Positions 1 to 11,066 of a stretch of 64,000 nucleotides of DNA are shown in pieces. A model generated the notes under the pieces. It searched no databases. It had not been told where the DNA came from and saw only the letters and a program-made list of their open reading frames with translations. Source of the DNA: Euborellia annulipes (lineage: Eukaryota > Arthropoda > Insecta > Dermaptera > Anisolabididae); NCBI GenBank assembly GCA_023213315.1, contig JAKCPI010026415.1, positions 62,001 through 126,000 of the forward strand, in the 5' to 3' direction. A program made the translations under genes and the position numbers. The first letter of the stretch is position 1. Each line of letters starts with the position of its first letter.

Positions 1-33
<33 letters not shown>

Positions 34-360
34 TGTATGTGTGGAACCATTTTTTAGCATGAAGGAATTGGGCTACCGGATTGAGAATTTATATTTAACT
101 TAGGTACCTTTGAAGAATCTCAAAATAAGCTTTTGAACAAAATCGGCCAAAAAGTACTAGTACTTTACTGATGTACTTTTTCAGTTTTTTTCGATTTTCT
201 CAAAATTCCCTCCAAGGATTTTTTTAAAATTCATAAATGAACTATTTTTTAGATTCTCTTTAAAATGTATACTCTCATTTTGCCGTTGAAATCTTCTGAA
301 GACCACTTTACTCTTGTTCTTCATAGGAAAGATAGAAATGGTTGCCATGGTAACGGAATT
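1..360 (+). repeat. Family A copy, cut by window start
   Basis: The window opens in the GT microsatellite of a Family A element and runs through the conserved body (AAAATCGGCC, AGTACTAGTACTTTACTGA, GGTTGCCATGGTAAC). The left palindrome is outside the window. The copy ends without the right hairpin, a few tens of bases before the next copy. Confidence 0.85.
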
Positions 361-417
361 TAAATCTTTTTCTTTTTATTAGATTAAAAATCAATTATTA
401 TTTAAATTCCCATATAT

Positions 418-1115
418 TTTTACTTTCTCTTACCTATGTATATATGTAATATATATATGAGAGAGAAAGTATTGGATTCATGTCAAAAATTCGATGTCGA
501 GATTTTGATGGATCTTCACGTTTTGAGGGTCCCCTGAATCCAAAAAAGTGGTTTTCGCGACATGGTCTGTCTGTGGGTGGGTGGGTGGGTGTGTGGGGTG
601 TGTGTGTGTGTGTTCAATTTTAAGCATGAAGGAATTGAGCTACGAGGTTGAAATTTTATATTTAAGTTAAACACTCCCCGGGACCGGAAAAATAAGCTTT
701 TAATCAAAATCGGCCAAAGAGTACTAGTACTTTATTGATGTACTTTTTCAGTTTTTTTCGATTTTCTCAAAATTTGCTCCAACGATTTTTTTTTTTTTAA
801 AAATTCAAAAATCGTTTGTTTTTTTAGATGCTCTTTAAAATGTATATTCTCATTTTGCGATTGAAATCTTCTGGAAGACCACTTTACTCTTGTGTTTCAT
901 AGGAAAGATAGGAAAAATGGTTGCCATGGTAACAAAATATAAATATTTTCCCATACTTATAAATTTTACATCTGAATTCAAATGTACCGTACTGTCGGGA
1001 ACTAAATATAGTTCGACAACGAAAAATCTGGTGTGACAAGCACAGTACACGACTTTCGATTACCGAAGGTAAGGAGAAAGTTGTGTGCTTGTGCGCTAGT
1101 CACACCAGATTTTTA
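418..1115 (+). mobile_element. Family A element, near full length
   Basis: This is one of the most complete copies of the commonest repeat here. Order: left palindrome (ACTTTCTCTTACC, AT-rich loop, GAGAGAAAGTA); a constant block with ATTCGATGTCGAGATTTTGA; GTCTGTC plus a GT microsatellite; a long conserved body; then a right palindrome whose arms are AATCTGGTGTGAC and GTCACACCAGATT. Both outer borders lie in T runs and no clear target duplication is visible. It has no coding capacity. The two terminal hairpins, the microsatellite and T-run borders resemble Helentron-associated nonautonomous elements, but the class is inferred. Confidence 0.85.
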
Positions 1116-1299
1116 TTTTATTTGTGTCTTTAATTGTTTCAAAGAAAACATATATGTCTCTCTCGCACTGTGCAAACATTATCGTCTCTCTCTACTCTTT
1201 TTAAAATTCCCTTTCCACCTTATCTTCGCATAGGAACAATGTTAATTTCCTATAGGGATTTGTATGTTAATTTCGATTCAAAAGGGGGTCCCCTTTGGA

Positions 1300-1592
1300 A
1301 CTTTTTAGGCATTTAAAATTTTTTTTTCCAATTCTTATGAAATTTTGTATTTATTTACGAATCTATATTGTGTATAAAATGTCCAAATATGAGATTAAAA
1401 TTTTGAAAAATAACCATAGTTTATTTGAAGCAGTCAACATTTAAAATGCAAGTTTGAAACTAAGGTGCTATCGGAAACTAAATATATCTCGACACAAAAA
1501 ATCTGGTGTGACCAGCACAGTGGCAACTTTCTCTTACCGAAGGGGGGTAAGAGAAAGTTGTGTGCTGAGCGCCAGTCACACCAGATTTTTGA
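1300..1592 (+). repeat. Family A right end with alternative body
   Basis: The last 120 bases are a typical Family A right end (ACTAAATATATCTCGACAC and the hairpin AATCTGGTGTGAC / GTCACACCAGATT). The preceding sequence is not the usual body but matches 47720-48000 (for example AAATAACCATAGTTTATTT and GCAGTCAA). Two independent copies with this alternative body suggest a subfamily. Confidence 0.75.
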
Positions 1593-2640
1593 GTTTTTAA
1601 ACCATTGAACTCAAGATTGCTTGACTTATCATAATTTCAAAAATGTAATGTTTCTATATTATCATAGATTAAGGGATTGATATAAATCTCAGTTTGTTAC
1701 AACAACATAAACTGTATATTTACACTGTGCAAGAGGAGAGGAATCATTTAGTTTATATTCGTAATCCGTTAAACCAAAGTCCATTAAATTGAGGTTTCAG
1801 TGCAAATATTATTTTCTCTCATATAGTCTGTCATAATATAAATATTATTTCTCCAAATATAAATTTTCACATCTTAGTTATTTTAATTCATGCTTTAGGA
1901 GTTTTTAAAAATTCATTGATCACTCCAAACCGATAAAATTAATTCAAATTGGTCACTAATTCATATGAAAATCGATCAGCGTATAAATACATATTTTAAT
2001 ATCACCAATATCTAAATGGCCTATGATATTAAATCAGAGGAAAATATTATACTTCAAATTTAATCTATCAGTTTTTAACTCTTCAAGGGGACACCATTTG
2101 ATCTGATTTGTCAAATTTTCACAAAAATTCACCCTTATTTTCTAAAGAAATTATTTAATTTTTTCAAAAAGTACGATCGGTTTTACCAAGATAATCTGAC
2201 CCCCTCACCCCTCCTCCACGTCTTTTAAAGACAAATAGGCCTACATTTTTCTTTTAGCCAATATAAGCATTGGAAATAAAAAATAAATAAATAAAATCCT
2301 TCCCAAATCTAATCCTAAGAAACTTTTTAGAATCCGTCCCGGTTTATTGCAATTAAATTCAATTTCTGTCCCATGAGACAAAAAAACAAACCTTTGACAT
2401 AACAGAGTGTTACCAGAGTTCTTGCCTCGTGAGTTGGCATCCCATCCGGCATGTGACAACAATTTATTTCAAATGAATTTGCTACCAATCAATTGGAATA
2501 AATAGTGATGGGGTACAAATGACCTCCGATGACGAAAAAGATCATAAATTAAAAAAAAAATCGTTGACTCCCAATGTAACTCAGCTAATAAAATTTGATT
2601 TAAATAAAGGAAGGTTCAGACAAATAAAAAGCCTTTGCAG
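1593..2640. other. AT-rich intronic DNA, SINE-tail remnant
   Basis: No gene or intact element seen. At about 2495-2560 there is a decayed tail of the second SINE family (AAATAGTGATGGGGTACAAA, then a CCGATGACGAAAAAGA-type motif), joined to the next Family A copy. Confidence 0.5.
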
Positions 2641-3122
2641 TAGGGTACATACATTCGATTTTCAAGATATTTTGTTAACATTTCCCTATCTTTTCTATGG
2701 AGTACAAGAGTAAAGTGGTCTTCAGAAGATTTCAATGACAAAATGAGAATATGCATCTCAAAAATAATTGATTTTTGAATTTTAATCAAAATCGTTGGAG
2801 CGAATTTTGATAGAATCGAAAAAAACTGAAAAAGTACATCAGTAAAGTACTAGTATTTTTTGGCTGATTTTGTTTAAAGCTTCATGTCACATCCCATGGG
2901 GGTGACTAACTTAAATATAATATTTCAACATCCTAGCTCTTTTCGTTCTTGAGTTATTTTGTTCACATACACACAGACAGGAATGTTGTGAAAACCACTT
3001 TTTTGAACCTCAAAACGTGTATATCCTTCAAAATCTCGACATCGAATTTTTGACATGAATCAATACTTTCTCTCTATATACTGTATATTAACATTTATAT
3101 AGAGGTAAGAGAAAGTAAAAAA
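2641..3122 (-). repeat. Family A copy, left half, reversed
   Basis: Reads in reverse from the TACAAGAGTAAAGTGG block through the conserved core to the left palindrome (GAGGTAAGAGAAAGTAAAAA) at 3100-3120. The right hairpin is missing. It includes a short ACACACAGACAG microsatellite. Confidence 0.85.
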
Positions 3123-3283
3123 CCTTAATAAAAAATAAGTATTTATTGATAATAGGGTGGATAAATAAAATAAGTCCTTTAAAAATTATTTTAATTTAAA
3201 TTTATCCCTAATAAATAAATAAATACCAAAAATAACACTTGGAAGTATTTTATTTAAATTGTGGTGAGTTTTAAGAGTGGGTT

Positions 3284-4080
3284 AAATGAAGTGAGTCTTT
3301 TAATAGTTATTTCAATTTCGAATTTATTCCCAACGGAATAAAACCCCGTTAGTTTGCAAGTAAATAGAATTTTTTTTAAATAGAGAACTTATTTTAATTC
3401 TTGGTCACTCAGAGAGGAATGCGATCTATCTAAGCTGGCTGCCTGCCTGGCAGGCGGTCTGTTTTAGTTGGATAAGAGTCGAGCCCTGAGTCATTCCGTT
3501 CAGCTCCATCTCTCTCTCTCTCTCTCTCTCTCGTGTGTTTAGTTTATTTTATATTGTGTTGTGATTTGTGCAAATAAGACGTTCATCCCCCAACCTCATT
3601 ACACCACCCCCGTCTGGTCATCTTATTATTAAGGTAATGAATATTTTCATAACGAATTAAATTTTTATTTTCAATTTTTTTTTCTCTTAACATATACTTA
3701 TAAAATTATCCAATTTTTAATTATATGAGGAAGTCTTGTACCCCAGGGGGGAGGGTGATAAAGGGTGTAAATCACCCCTTTTAATAAACAAAAAATAGTA
3801 TTTTTCTTTATTTTATTTTTTATTTTTGTAAAATTTTTACTTTTAAACAAGTGGATTACTTTCTCTCCCTCCTCACCCTCTACCACCCTAACATAGAATT
3901 TAGTTTTCCTAAAATATTTAATAAGAAATTTTTATTAAATAATAGAAAATATTCTTAAACTTTTATCTCTCATCAGTGTTATAGTGATTTTTGGAGGTGG
4001 AATTTTTTTTTTTATTGCCAGTGCTTTCTTCTGCACTCGCCTCCCCTATTTATTTATAATTTAAAAAAATTCATTTGTGT
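3284..4080 (+). repeat. Long dispersed duplication, copy 1
   Basis: About 800 bases matching 57524-58335 in the same order and orientation, with small indels. Shared landmarks: AAGTGAGTCTTTTAATAGTT, CCCCGTTAGTTTGCAAGT, a CT run, GTGTTGTGATTTGTGCAAAT, GTCTGGTCATCTTATTATTA, and TTTTTGGAGGTGGAATTTTT. An inverted pair (AATAAGACG... and TGGTCATCTTATT) could form a stem. No terminal repeats or ORF are seen. Just upstream (3160-3240) is a weaker tandem echo of its first segment. It could be a solo LTR or another repeat; I cannot decide. Confidence 0.7.
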
Positions 4081-5430
4081 ACGAATGGCTTAAATAGAAG
4101 GAAATGAAGAAGATTTCGATTACGGTTTCGGTTGGACCCTAATAATTATTAATAATAAAATTGAAAGGTAGTTAATTCATTATCTAATAATTCGATCACG
4201 AATTAAAGGCAAACATAAAAAAAAACGTAATTACTAATAATACAATGCAAAGAGGATTTCTTATCCGACTAAAGATTACAGCTATTTAACTTTAATTAAT
4301 CAATTATCCCTAAATCAAAGGAGTGATAAATTTATTATGGTTAGTTAGATCCAATTTGTTATCTCCGTGTTTAATAATATTGTAGAACATTTAGAAAATT
4401 GACATTTCAATTGAAAACTAAAATAAAACAAAAAAATTAATTCTTTGATTTTGAAAATTCATTTACAAAGCAATGAAATTAGACTACTTTGTTTGTTGTT
4501 TGATTATTTGTTTTTTTAATAAAAACTTGATCTAGCCTCTGGGGATTTTAATATTTTGCTACGAATGTATATAGAATATTAAAATATTGATATACATATA
4601 ATCGCAATAAAGCTTTGAAATTATTTTATATTTATTTCATTATAAAATAATGATTTATTTTTATTTTGGGGTGGAGTGGGAGGAAGGGTTAAAAAAAATC
4701 CATTATTTAAAATTGAAAATAATGGATAAACTATATTATCTTAATATATTAATAGATAGATAATTATAATTGATTGTTTATATCTAATTATCTCCAATGT
4801 CTCTTTCGGCATCCCAGGCTGCTTAGGTATTTTTTTAAGTTAATTGGTAGGCAATTAATTTCGAGAAATAGTGACAGGCCCTACCGGGTGTAAAGAAGTT
4901 TCACTTCAAAAATAATTTGTATTGCAGCCAATAAAATAAATACATTTATTCGTTAGGGCTGAAAACGAATAGGGTTAAAATATAAGATTTAAAATAAAAT
5001 GACCAAGTAAACTTTCGTTCTAAACCTAAGTTAATTTATCTCTCTAAATTCAGTAGAAGCCTCTATAAATGTAAATCAAATGGATGTTCTAATCCGAGAA
5101 AGCAGTTAATCATCCACAGGGTTCAATCCCACCTATTAGAATTAATCCTTATATAATAGCACCCGAGTATATATGCTCTATACTCCGAGCTCTCCAAATT
5201 GTTTATTATTAACAAATAGAAAATACGGTATTATTATAATAATAATAAACTTGCTCTATGGTGTTGGCTATTCTCTTTTAAATGGGGTGAAAATTCTACT
5301 ATTAAGAATCAAAGTTTGTTCTCAAAAATTATTTAAAAAAAAAAAAATAATAATAAACACTTCTTTTTCTAATACAATTTTGATGTGATATTCATATAAC
5401 TTATTGTGTAAGGTAAATAGCCAGTGATTG
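4081..5430. other. AT-rich DNA without recognised features
   Basis: Simple A/T-rich sequence with short poly-A/T tracts. No conserved ORF, splice-bounded exon or repeat match to the rest of the window was seen. Confidence 0.5.
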
Positions 5431-5438
5431 ATGAAGAA

Positions 5439-6000
5439 ATTATCAAATTTTTTCAGGCAACTTTATTTAATCAAAATAAAAGAAAAAACTTTTCGATCCT
5501 AGATTGGGATCATCTTCAGATTTTAATAAAAGAATTTGATTTTCGGTTTAACTGTGGTTTATTTGTAAAAATTTACAACGTTTCGGCCACTTATTCTGTG
5601 TCTTTTTCAGATACAATTCAGCTAGGGTTACAAAGTTTGTTGCAATCTTAATCCAAATGAGATTGTCACAGATGTAACAACCGTTGTAACCTTAGCGGAA
5701 TTTTATATGAAAAAGGCCACAGAATGAGTGGACGAAACGTACAAATAAACCACAGTTAAACAGAAAATCAAATTCTTTTATTAACAATAACAACTGTGAA
5801 AGCCTAAACTCTTCTTCTTCAGACTTATTTAATAAAAAAAAAAAGTAAAATTTATATTTCACTTGTTGATTAAGGTGCCAATAGCTTCAAGAGACTAATT
5901 TTTTTTTTGATTAAACAAAAAGTCTGAAGATGACCTCAACCAAAGATCGAAAAGTCGCATTTATTTTCATTAAATAAAGTTGCCTGAAAAAAGCTCTAAT
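5439..6000. mobile_element. Foldback element with hammerhead-like motifs
   Basis: A roughly 560-bp imperfect palindrome. The outer arms share TTTCAGGCAACTTTATTTAA and each holds a CTGAAGATGA...GATCGAAAAG motif (5489-5520 minus strand, 5924-5956 plus strand). The inner arms share TTTAACTGTGGTTTATTTGT and carry GAAACGT motifs (about 5580 minus, 5733 plus). Two nested inverted pairs suggest one foldback element inside another, or a two-step inverted dimer. It resembles other hammerhead-like foldbacks in this window, though the stems here are degenerate. Confidence 0.65.
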
Positions 6001-6423
6001 CTGGATGGCTTACAGTAGGAACCTAATCTTTCCTATTGAAGATATGTGACAAATGATCCTAAATGCTCAAAATTTTTATTTTAATTTTTGCTACCCAAAT
6101 TTTACCTATCTAAGTGGGAACCGAACCAACATATTTTGGTATTGGAAAACCATTTGATTTTCTAAGTCATTAGAAGGATTTATAGAAAATCCAAAAACCA
6201 AAAATTAGTTTTGCTTACTCAATCTATTAATTTAGATTAATTGCTCCAGAACACCTCTAAAGTGGATCACACATTTTCACTCACTAATTTCCAAGTAGAT
6301 ATCAAAACTTAACAAGCTTGTTCGCTTTTTGGAATAAAAATTTATTAGTCATTTGAATTCCCTAGCCAACGAACAAATTTACCCCACTCATTTATTATTA
6401 TTCATTTAAGAACATATCACTTC
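6001..6423. other. No recognised feature
   Basis: Ordinary AT-rich sequence between two elements. No ORF, repeat match or splice-bounded island seen. Confidence 0.5.
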
Positions 6424-6680
6424 ATGGGCATACCCAGCAGGGGGGCAGCTGCCCCCCCCCCCCTAGAAGCAAAAAAAAAATTAAATTAAATGTTTATAAA
6501 GTGATGAAACGAAACAAAATTGGTGGATGGCGACGGGAAATGATTTTTTTGTTAGGACTCGAGGGTTTTTAGGCCTTTAATTCGAAGGCTTTTTTTCCCC
6601 TCTATATTAAAAATAGCTATGTCACAATCTGGACGACCATGATCTGCCCCCCCCCTAGATTTGATCCTGGGTACCCCCAT
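6424..6680. mobile_element. MITE-like element with G/C-tract termini
   Basis: Terminal inverted repeats: the left reads ATGGGCATACCCAGCAGGGG and the right, reversed, reads ATGGGGGTACCCAGGATC, each followed by G/C tracts. About 257 bp with no coding capacity. Target duplication unclear, so superfamily not assigned. Confidence 0.6.
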
Positions 6681-7484
6681 GTATCACTTTGTGAATTAAT
6701 TAAAATAGGCTTATATTTTCTCTACTCACAAGTCAGATCAGGGCCGGATAATAAGCAATACGCGTGCCTAGGGGCCCGTCGAATATGTGGGCGAATATTA
6801 ATTTTGATCGTGATATAAAATTTCTATTCATTTTCATAAAAAAATTATCCATTGACTTATAAAATTCAATCATTATTTTAATGTTATATTTCATATTAAG
6901 TGTAGCTATCAATTTTATGTAAAAAGACAACATAATTCAATAGTCATTTTTATTCCAAATATTATTTTTATAATATTCTTTATTCTCAAATTTATTAATT
7001 TACCTAAATATTAGTAATCCAGTTCAAATGAAATTCAGTCTATCAATTATCAGCAGCCATTAAAATAGATGCTATTTTCCAATTCAAGATGATTACATCG
7101 TTATTATTTCCATGTTACAAAATTTGTTAAATCACTAACAATAGAATTGGCATATTATTAGAAAGTTTACAAACTATCTATATATTATTACGTTTTATAT
7201 GATGTATACGTTTATATCAAAGGAATTTCTATTAATTCAGAACGTGTCTCGTGAAAATGAACTCAATTCAATTGAACTTCGACAAATTGTAATGGGATGT
7301 AAATATTTATTGATAAATATAAATAGCCATTTACATTATGAATTTAAAGGAAATTTATGCACTAGCAGTACTATGAATTAATAATATTCCTCATATCTTT
7401 ATTAATATAAGAATATTAGTTTCTCTTTAATTAATATTCTAGTAGAAAAGCACTATAATTAAAATCTTAAGAGCTCAAAAAAAC
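6681..7484. other. AT-rich DNA with a hAT-end-like fragment
   Basis: At 6737-6780 a short segment begins AGGGCCGGATAATAAGC and contains CCTAGGGGCCCG, typical of hAT transposon ends, with no partner end visible. The rest is AT-rich and featureless. Confidence 0.4.
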
Positions 7485-8035
7485 AGGTCCCCTGAATAAA
7501 AAAAAGTGCTTTTCGCAACATGGTCTGTCTATTTGTCTGTGAACAAAATATCTCAAAAACAAAAAGAGTTAGGAGGTTGAAATTTTATATTTAAGATAGG
7601 TAACCTCTTGGGGCGTGACACGAAGCTTTTGAACAAAATCGGACAAAGAGTACTAGAACTTTACTGATGTACTTTTTCAGTTTTTTTCGATTTTCACAAA
7701 ATTCGCTCTAACTATTTTGATTAAAATTCAAAAATCATTATTTTTTAGATGTTCTTTCAAATGTATATTCTCATTTTGCTCTCAAAATTGTTTGAAGCAC
7801 ACTTTACTCTTGTACTTTATAGGAAAGATAGGTGAAATGGTTGCCATGGTAACAAAATATAAATATTTTCCCATGCTTATAAATTTTACATCTTGAATTT
7901 TAATATATCGGTGGAAACTAAATATATCTCGACACAATAAAAATTTGGTGTGACAAGCACAGAACACAACTTTCGATTACCGAAGTTAAGAGAAAGTTGT
8001 GTACTGTGCGACCAGTCACACCAGATTTTTATTTT
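7485..8035 (+). mobile_element. Family A element lacking the left palindrome
   Basis: Begins inside the GGTCCCCTGAAT block and continues through the body to a complete right hairpin (7953-8030). The loop contains GATTACCGAAGTTAAGAGAA. A 5'-truncated copy. Confidence 0.85.
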
Positions 8036-8590
8036 AATCCTGATATATTTTTTCAAAGTTCGTTGTTTATTGAACAATATGAATGAAATATATTTATTTA
8101 TTAGTCGCAACATTGCACTTAGTATTTTTGTCTATATCATTTAGAAAAGTTTTTTTTTAATGGTCGTCGTCTTTAGGAACAATTTTAACTTTTTGAATTT
8201 GTTTCCCTTCTTATCGTAATTTACACACTATCTCTTCTTATATAGTTAGTTTTAATCTCTAGTCTTCTAAAAAATTCTCTCTAGCAAATTTGTGCCGGTT
8301 CTTCTTTCTTTTAGATTTGAAAAATATAAAATAATTGAGTTCGGCCTATTGCCATATCGCCTATACTTAATCGAGAATTTAAAGAGAAAAATTTCGTTAT
8401 CCGCTTTCTATTCTGACATCATATTATCTTTTGTAGAATATTTATTATTTTAACTCTGAATCAGATGAAAACTTTAGTTTTGTTTAAGTGGTCATCTAGT
8501 TTGTAAATAAGTATTGTGGCTGTGTGAATAATTAAATTCCAAACAGGTAGTATATATGTCTGTCTAGTGGCATCGGATGATGCATTTATC
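8036..8590. other. No recognised feature
   Basis: AT-rich sequence following a Family A end. No supportable exon or element. Confidence 0.5.
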
Positions 8591-8594
8591 CAGG

Positions 8595-8805
8595 CTTTAG
8601 GTTGAAGGCGCGCGTATTTCCGTAACGTTGCCGAGAGGCGGCAATCGATGGCTCAGCCCTGGGCTGTCCTCTATTCCTACACAGGGCCAGAGACCCAAAT
8701 CGATTGTCTCGAAGGCTCTTCTTCGAACCCCGCGCACACCACATGACCCCACCGCACACCATCGGCGGCTCTATGCCGTGTGCCACCGCAACATATGTAT
8801 ATTGG
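8595..8805. other. GC-rich island of unknown origin
   Basis: A sharply bounded GC-rich stretch of about 200 bases in DNA near 30% GC, open on both strands for about 90 codons. It contains several short self-complementary runs (CCGAGAGGCGGC, CAGCCCTGGGCTG). The minus strand has a GGGGTTCGAAGAAG stretch resembling a Pol III B box. It could be an exon, a fragment of a structured RNA gene, or a piece of an otherwise absent mobile element. A plus-strand AG at 8595 and a GTATAT near 8805 are weak splice candidates. I do not recognise the sequence. Confidence 0.35.
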
Positions 8806-8940
8806 AAAAAATTCAAACTTCGATCTCTACAATCATTGGAATAGAAAAAAATCACTTAAAAAATATTTCAATCACATCCAAACCGTTTATTTTAAAATTC
8901 CTTTAAGTGGCTGGGAAATTACAAAAAATACGTTTTATTT

Positions 8941-9375
8941 TTAGTTTCTCTTTCCTCTCTAAAGAGAAAGTATTACTTTCAAGTCAAAGAGACGATGTTG
9001 AGATTTAGATGGAAATACGCGCCCCTGAAGCTAAACAAGTAGGTTCCAAAAATCGGTCTGTGAACAAAAAAAAATATCTCAAGTACCAAAAGAGCTAGGA
9101 AATTGAAATTCGGTATCCCCTTGGGACGTAACAATAAGCTTTTGAACGACATCGGCCAAAGAGTACTAAACTGATGTATTTTTTCAGTTTTTTTCGATTT
9201 TTTTCAAAATTGGCTCCTAACAATTTTGACTAAAATTAATAAATCAGTTATTTTGAAGATGATCTTTAAAGTGTAGATTCTCATTTTTCACTTAAAATTG
9301 TTTGAAAGTTACTTTACTATTGTACATCATAGGAATTATAGGACAAAGAGTTGCAATGTTTATAAATTTACATCT
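8941..9375 (+). repeat. Family A copy, first part of split element
   Basis: A degraded Family A copy running from the left palindrome (TTTCTCTTTCCTC...GAGAAAGTA) to a TTTACATCTTG block, where it is interrupted. The remainder resumes at 10497, so this copy is older than the insertion between. Confidence 0.75.
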
Positions 9376-9569
9376 TGGACCGGGGTGCCTGGCAACGCAA
9401 AAGAGCAATAATCCACAATCGTTGCAGTTAAGTTGAAAGCGAAAGTTCAGAATTATGACACTGAGCGATCAGCGTGTGGAACGTCCCCCGGTAGCCATCT
9501 GCTTATTGTATCTTCTTTTTCTTTTCTTGGCTTGGACGATAGTCCGTTTAGCCAGCTTACACAAAGCTT

Positions 9570-10409
9570 CTTCTTCTTCTTCTTTCGCTGTGGCTTATCC
9601 CAATTTTTTTTTTTTTTTTCTAGGGGTCGCTAATTTTTATTTTCCCTCTCCACAATGTCCTATCCTGCGCATCCTCAAACTCCAATCCCTTCTGCCTGCA
9701 GTCCTCAGTCACACAGTCCATCCATCTTCTTTTGGGCCTACCCCTTGGTCTCTTTCCTTCCACATTCAAATTTAACATTCTCTTCCCCACATATTCCTCT
9801 TCTCTTCTCATCACATGACCAAACCATCTCAGCCTACTTTCCTGGATCTTTTTGGATACCTCCACCACCCCTGCCATTTCTCGGATCTTCACATTTCTCA
9901 CTCTATCCCTTCTTGTTTTTCCCAATGCCCATCTCACCATTCTCATTTCCGCCACATCCAACTTTCTTTCCTGTGCTTTCTTTATCGGCCAGGTCTCACT
10001 GCCATAGATCATTGCGGGTCGCACTACCGTTTTAAAAATTTTCCCCTTAGCCTTAGCATTTACCTTTCTATCACATAGGACTCCAGAAACCCTTCTCCAA
10101 TTCATCCAACCAACTTGGATCCTGTGGTCTAGCTCTTTATCAAGTCCCCCCTCAGAAGACACAAAAGAGCCAAGATATTTAAAATCCCTGACTCTTTGCA
10201 GCTTTTCCCCCTGTAAATATACCTCTCCATCCTTGCTTTCTCCACCAAACCACAAGCTGAAACCGTATAATCCGAATATATGTTCATCATTTTGGTTTTG
10301 GCAAGGAGTTTTTACAGTCGGATGCCCTTCCTGCCACTAACCCTCCCCATTTTTCCGGGCTTGGGACCGGCACCGAGTTGAGCTGGCTTGCTCCCCCAGC
10401 GGCTGGATT
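9570..10409 (-). mobile_element. 5'-truncated RTE-like non-LTR retrotransposon
   Basis: An 840-bp LINE fragment flanked by an identical 18-bp direct repeat, CCAGCTTACACAAAGCTT, at 9552-9569 and 10410-10427: a clear target-site duplication. On the minus strand it ends in a GAA microsatellite tail (9570-9590) preceded by an A run and GCGACCCC, typical of RTE-like 3' ends. Its 5' part (10300-10405) contains GTGCCGGTCCCAAGCCCGG and GGAAGGGCATCCGACTGTAA, a non-coding block widely associated with RTE elements. That block lying upstream of the coding part suggests internal deletion or template switching. Confidence 0.88.
9620..10255 (-). pseudogene. C-terminal reverse transcriptase ORF of RTE-like LINE
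   Basis: An open frame of 211 codons encoding the C-terminal part of a LINE ORF2: the end of the reverse transcriptase domain (KYLGSFVSSEGG near residue 26; AMIYGSETWPIKKAQERKLD near 82) and the RTE-type tail (RLRWFGHVMRREEEYVGKRM near 142; GKRPRGRPKRRWMDCVTED near 168). The catalytic RT motifs and the endonuclease are absent. Upstream, at about 10285-10310, AAKTKMM-like codons lie in another frame, suggesting a frameshift. The copy is dead on arrival: 5'-truncated, with no promoter. In a full element this protein performs target-primed reverse transcription. Confidence 0.9.
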
Positions 10410-10496
10410 CCAGCTTACACAAAGCTTATAGTATCTAAATTTTATTAAATACAATTCATACCCCAAATGGCCTCAGTAGCCAAAAATAGTTTTAAA

Positions 10497-10606
10497 AAAA
10501 TTATATCTTGAATTCTAATATATTGGCAGTCGACACAAAAAAAATCTAGTATGACAAGCACAGAATACAACTTTCAAATACCGAAGGTGGTCACACCAGA
10601 TTTTTC
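10497..10606 (+). repeat. Family A copy, second part of split element
   Basis: Continues the copy interrupted at 9375: TTATATCTTGAATTC, then GTCGACAC and the right hairpin with arms AATCTAGTATGAC and GTCACACCAGATTTTT. The loop is shortened. Confidence 0.75.
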
Positions 10607-10922
10607 AAATACATAAAGAATAATTATTAAATTTAGGTAATGCTTCTTGTTTGGGTTGCCTAACTTCCAGTTTATAAAACTCATTATTCAAATATTATAT
10701 TATTTTCTCTGTATTATTAAATTTCGCCACTAGAAAAAAATTCCATTTTCAACCATGTATATTATGTTTAACATCATCATATTCAACAAAAGATTAACAA
10801 TCCAAAGCTGGCACACATTATATGCTTTTGTTTTGTTTGTTATATATGATAACATCCCACCAGCTTTAGTTTATTGATAATTACATTAGAGTAAGAAAAT
10901 TTTAGTACAAGAGTCAGTTGAT
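10607..10922. other. No recognised feature
   Basis: AT-rich sequence. At 10655-10672 a GTTGCCTAACTTCCAG motif recalls ends of TIR elements seen at 30673 and 63504. Confidence 0.4.
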
Positions 10923-11066
10923 ATGGAGGATGAGATAAAAAAATTACCCGACTACATCTCTAATGGTTGGTGGTGGTTTAACTGTGAGAGGGCACAAAAA
11001 GGATCTTCTGGAACAGAGGTCTTTGCACTCGAGGATGACTGGTTAATTTGCACAGCTAAGCTCTGA
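10923..11066 (+). CDS. Small ORF of 47 codons, uncertain
   Basis: Opens with ATGGAGGATGAG and ends at TGA (11064-11066). The predicted peptide is acidic with a WWWF tract and two cysteines (MEDEIKKLPDYISNGWWWFN at the start, EDDWLICTAKL at the end). Composition is closer to coding than the AT-rich surroundings and it matches no repeat here, which is why it is listed. It lies inside the eag intron on the opposite strand. No family recognised; it could be chance or a single exon. Confidence 0.2.
   Translation: MEDEIKKLPDYISNGWWWFNCERAQKGSSGTEVFALEDDWLICTAKL

Larger units (their letters stand above)
9376..10496. mobile_element. Insertion splitting Family A, SINE-like
   Basis: This segment interrupts one Family A copy at its ATCTTG block, which is partly duplicated at both edges (TTTACATCTTG / TTATATCTTGA). 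Its right edge holds AATGGCCTCAGTAGCCAAAA, the tail motif of the second SINE family, and its left edge GGTGCCTGGCAACGCAAAAG. Removing the LINE at 9570-10409 leaves about 260 bp, compatible with a SINE. It is not recognised beyond the tail. Confidence 0.45.

Noticed and set aside
850..1233. Open frames in Family A copies (repeatedly YLVPDS..., KFISMGKYLYF...)
   Set aside because: The same frames recur in many copies (7782, 23730, 32064, 34855, 61847) with disruptions; they follow the repeat consensus, not a gene.
8586..8906. Opposed 89- and 92-codon ORFs as a gene
   Set aside because: No start context, domain or splice support; the island is listed as an unidentified GC-rich feature instead.
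9655..10078. Plus-strand open frames of 126 and 87 codons
   Set aside because: They are antisense shadows of the RTE reverse transcriptase frame; proline/serine-rich by complement.
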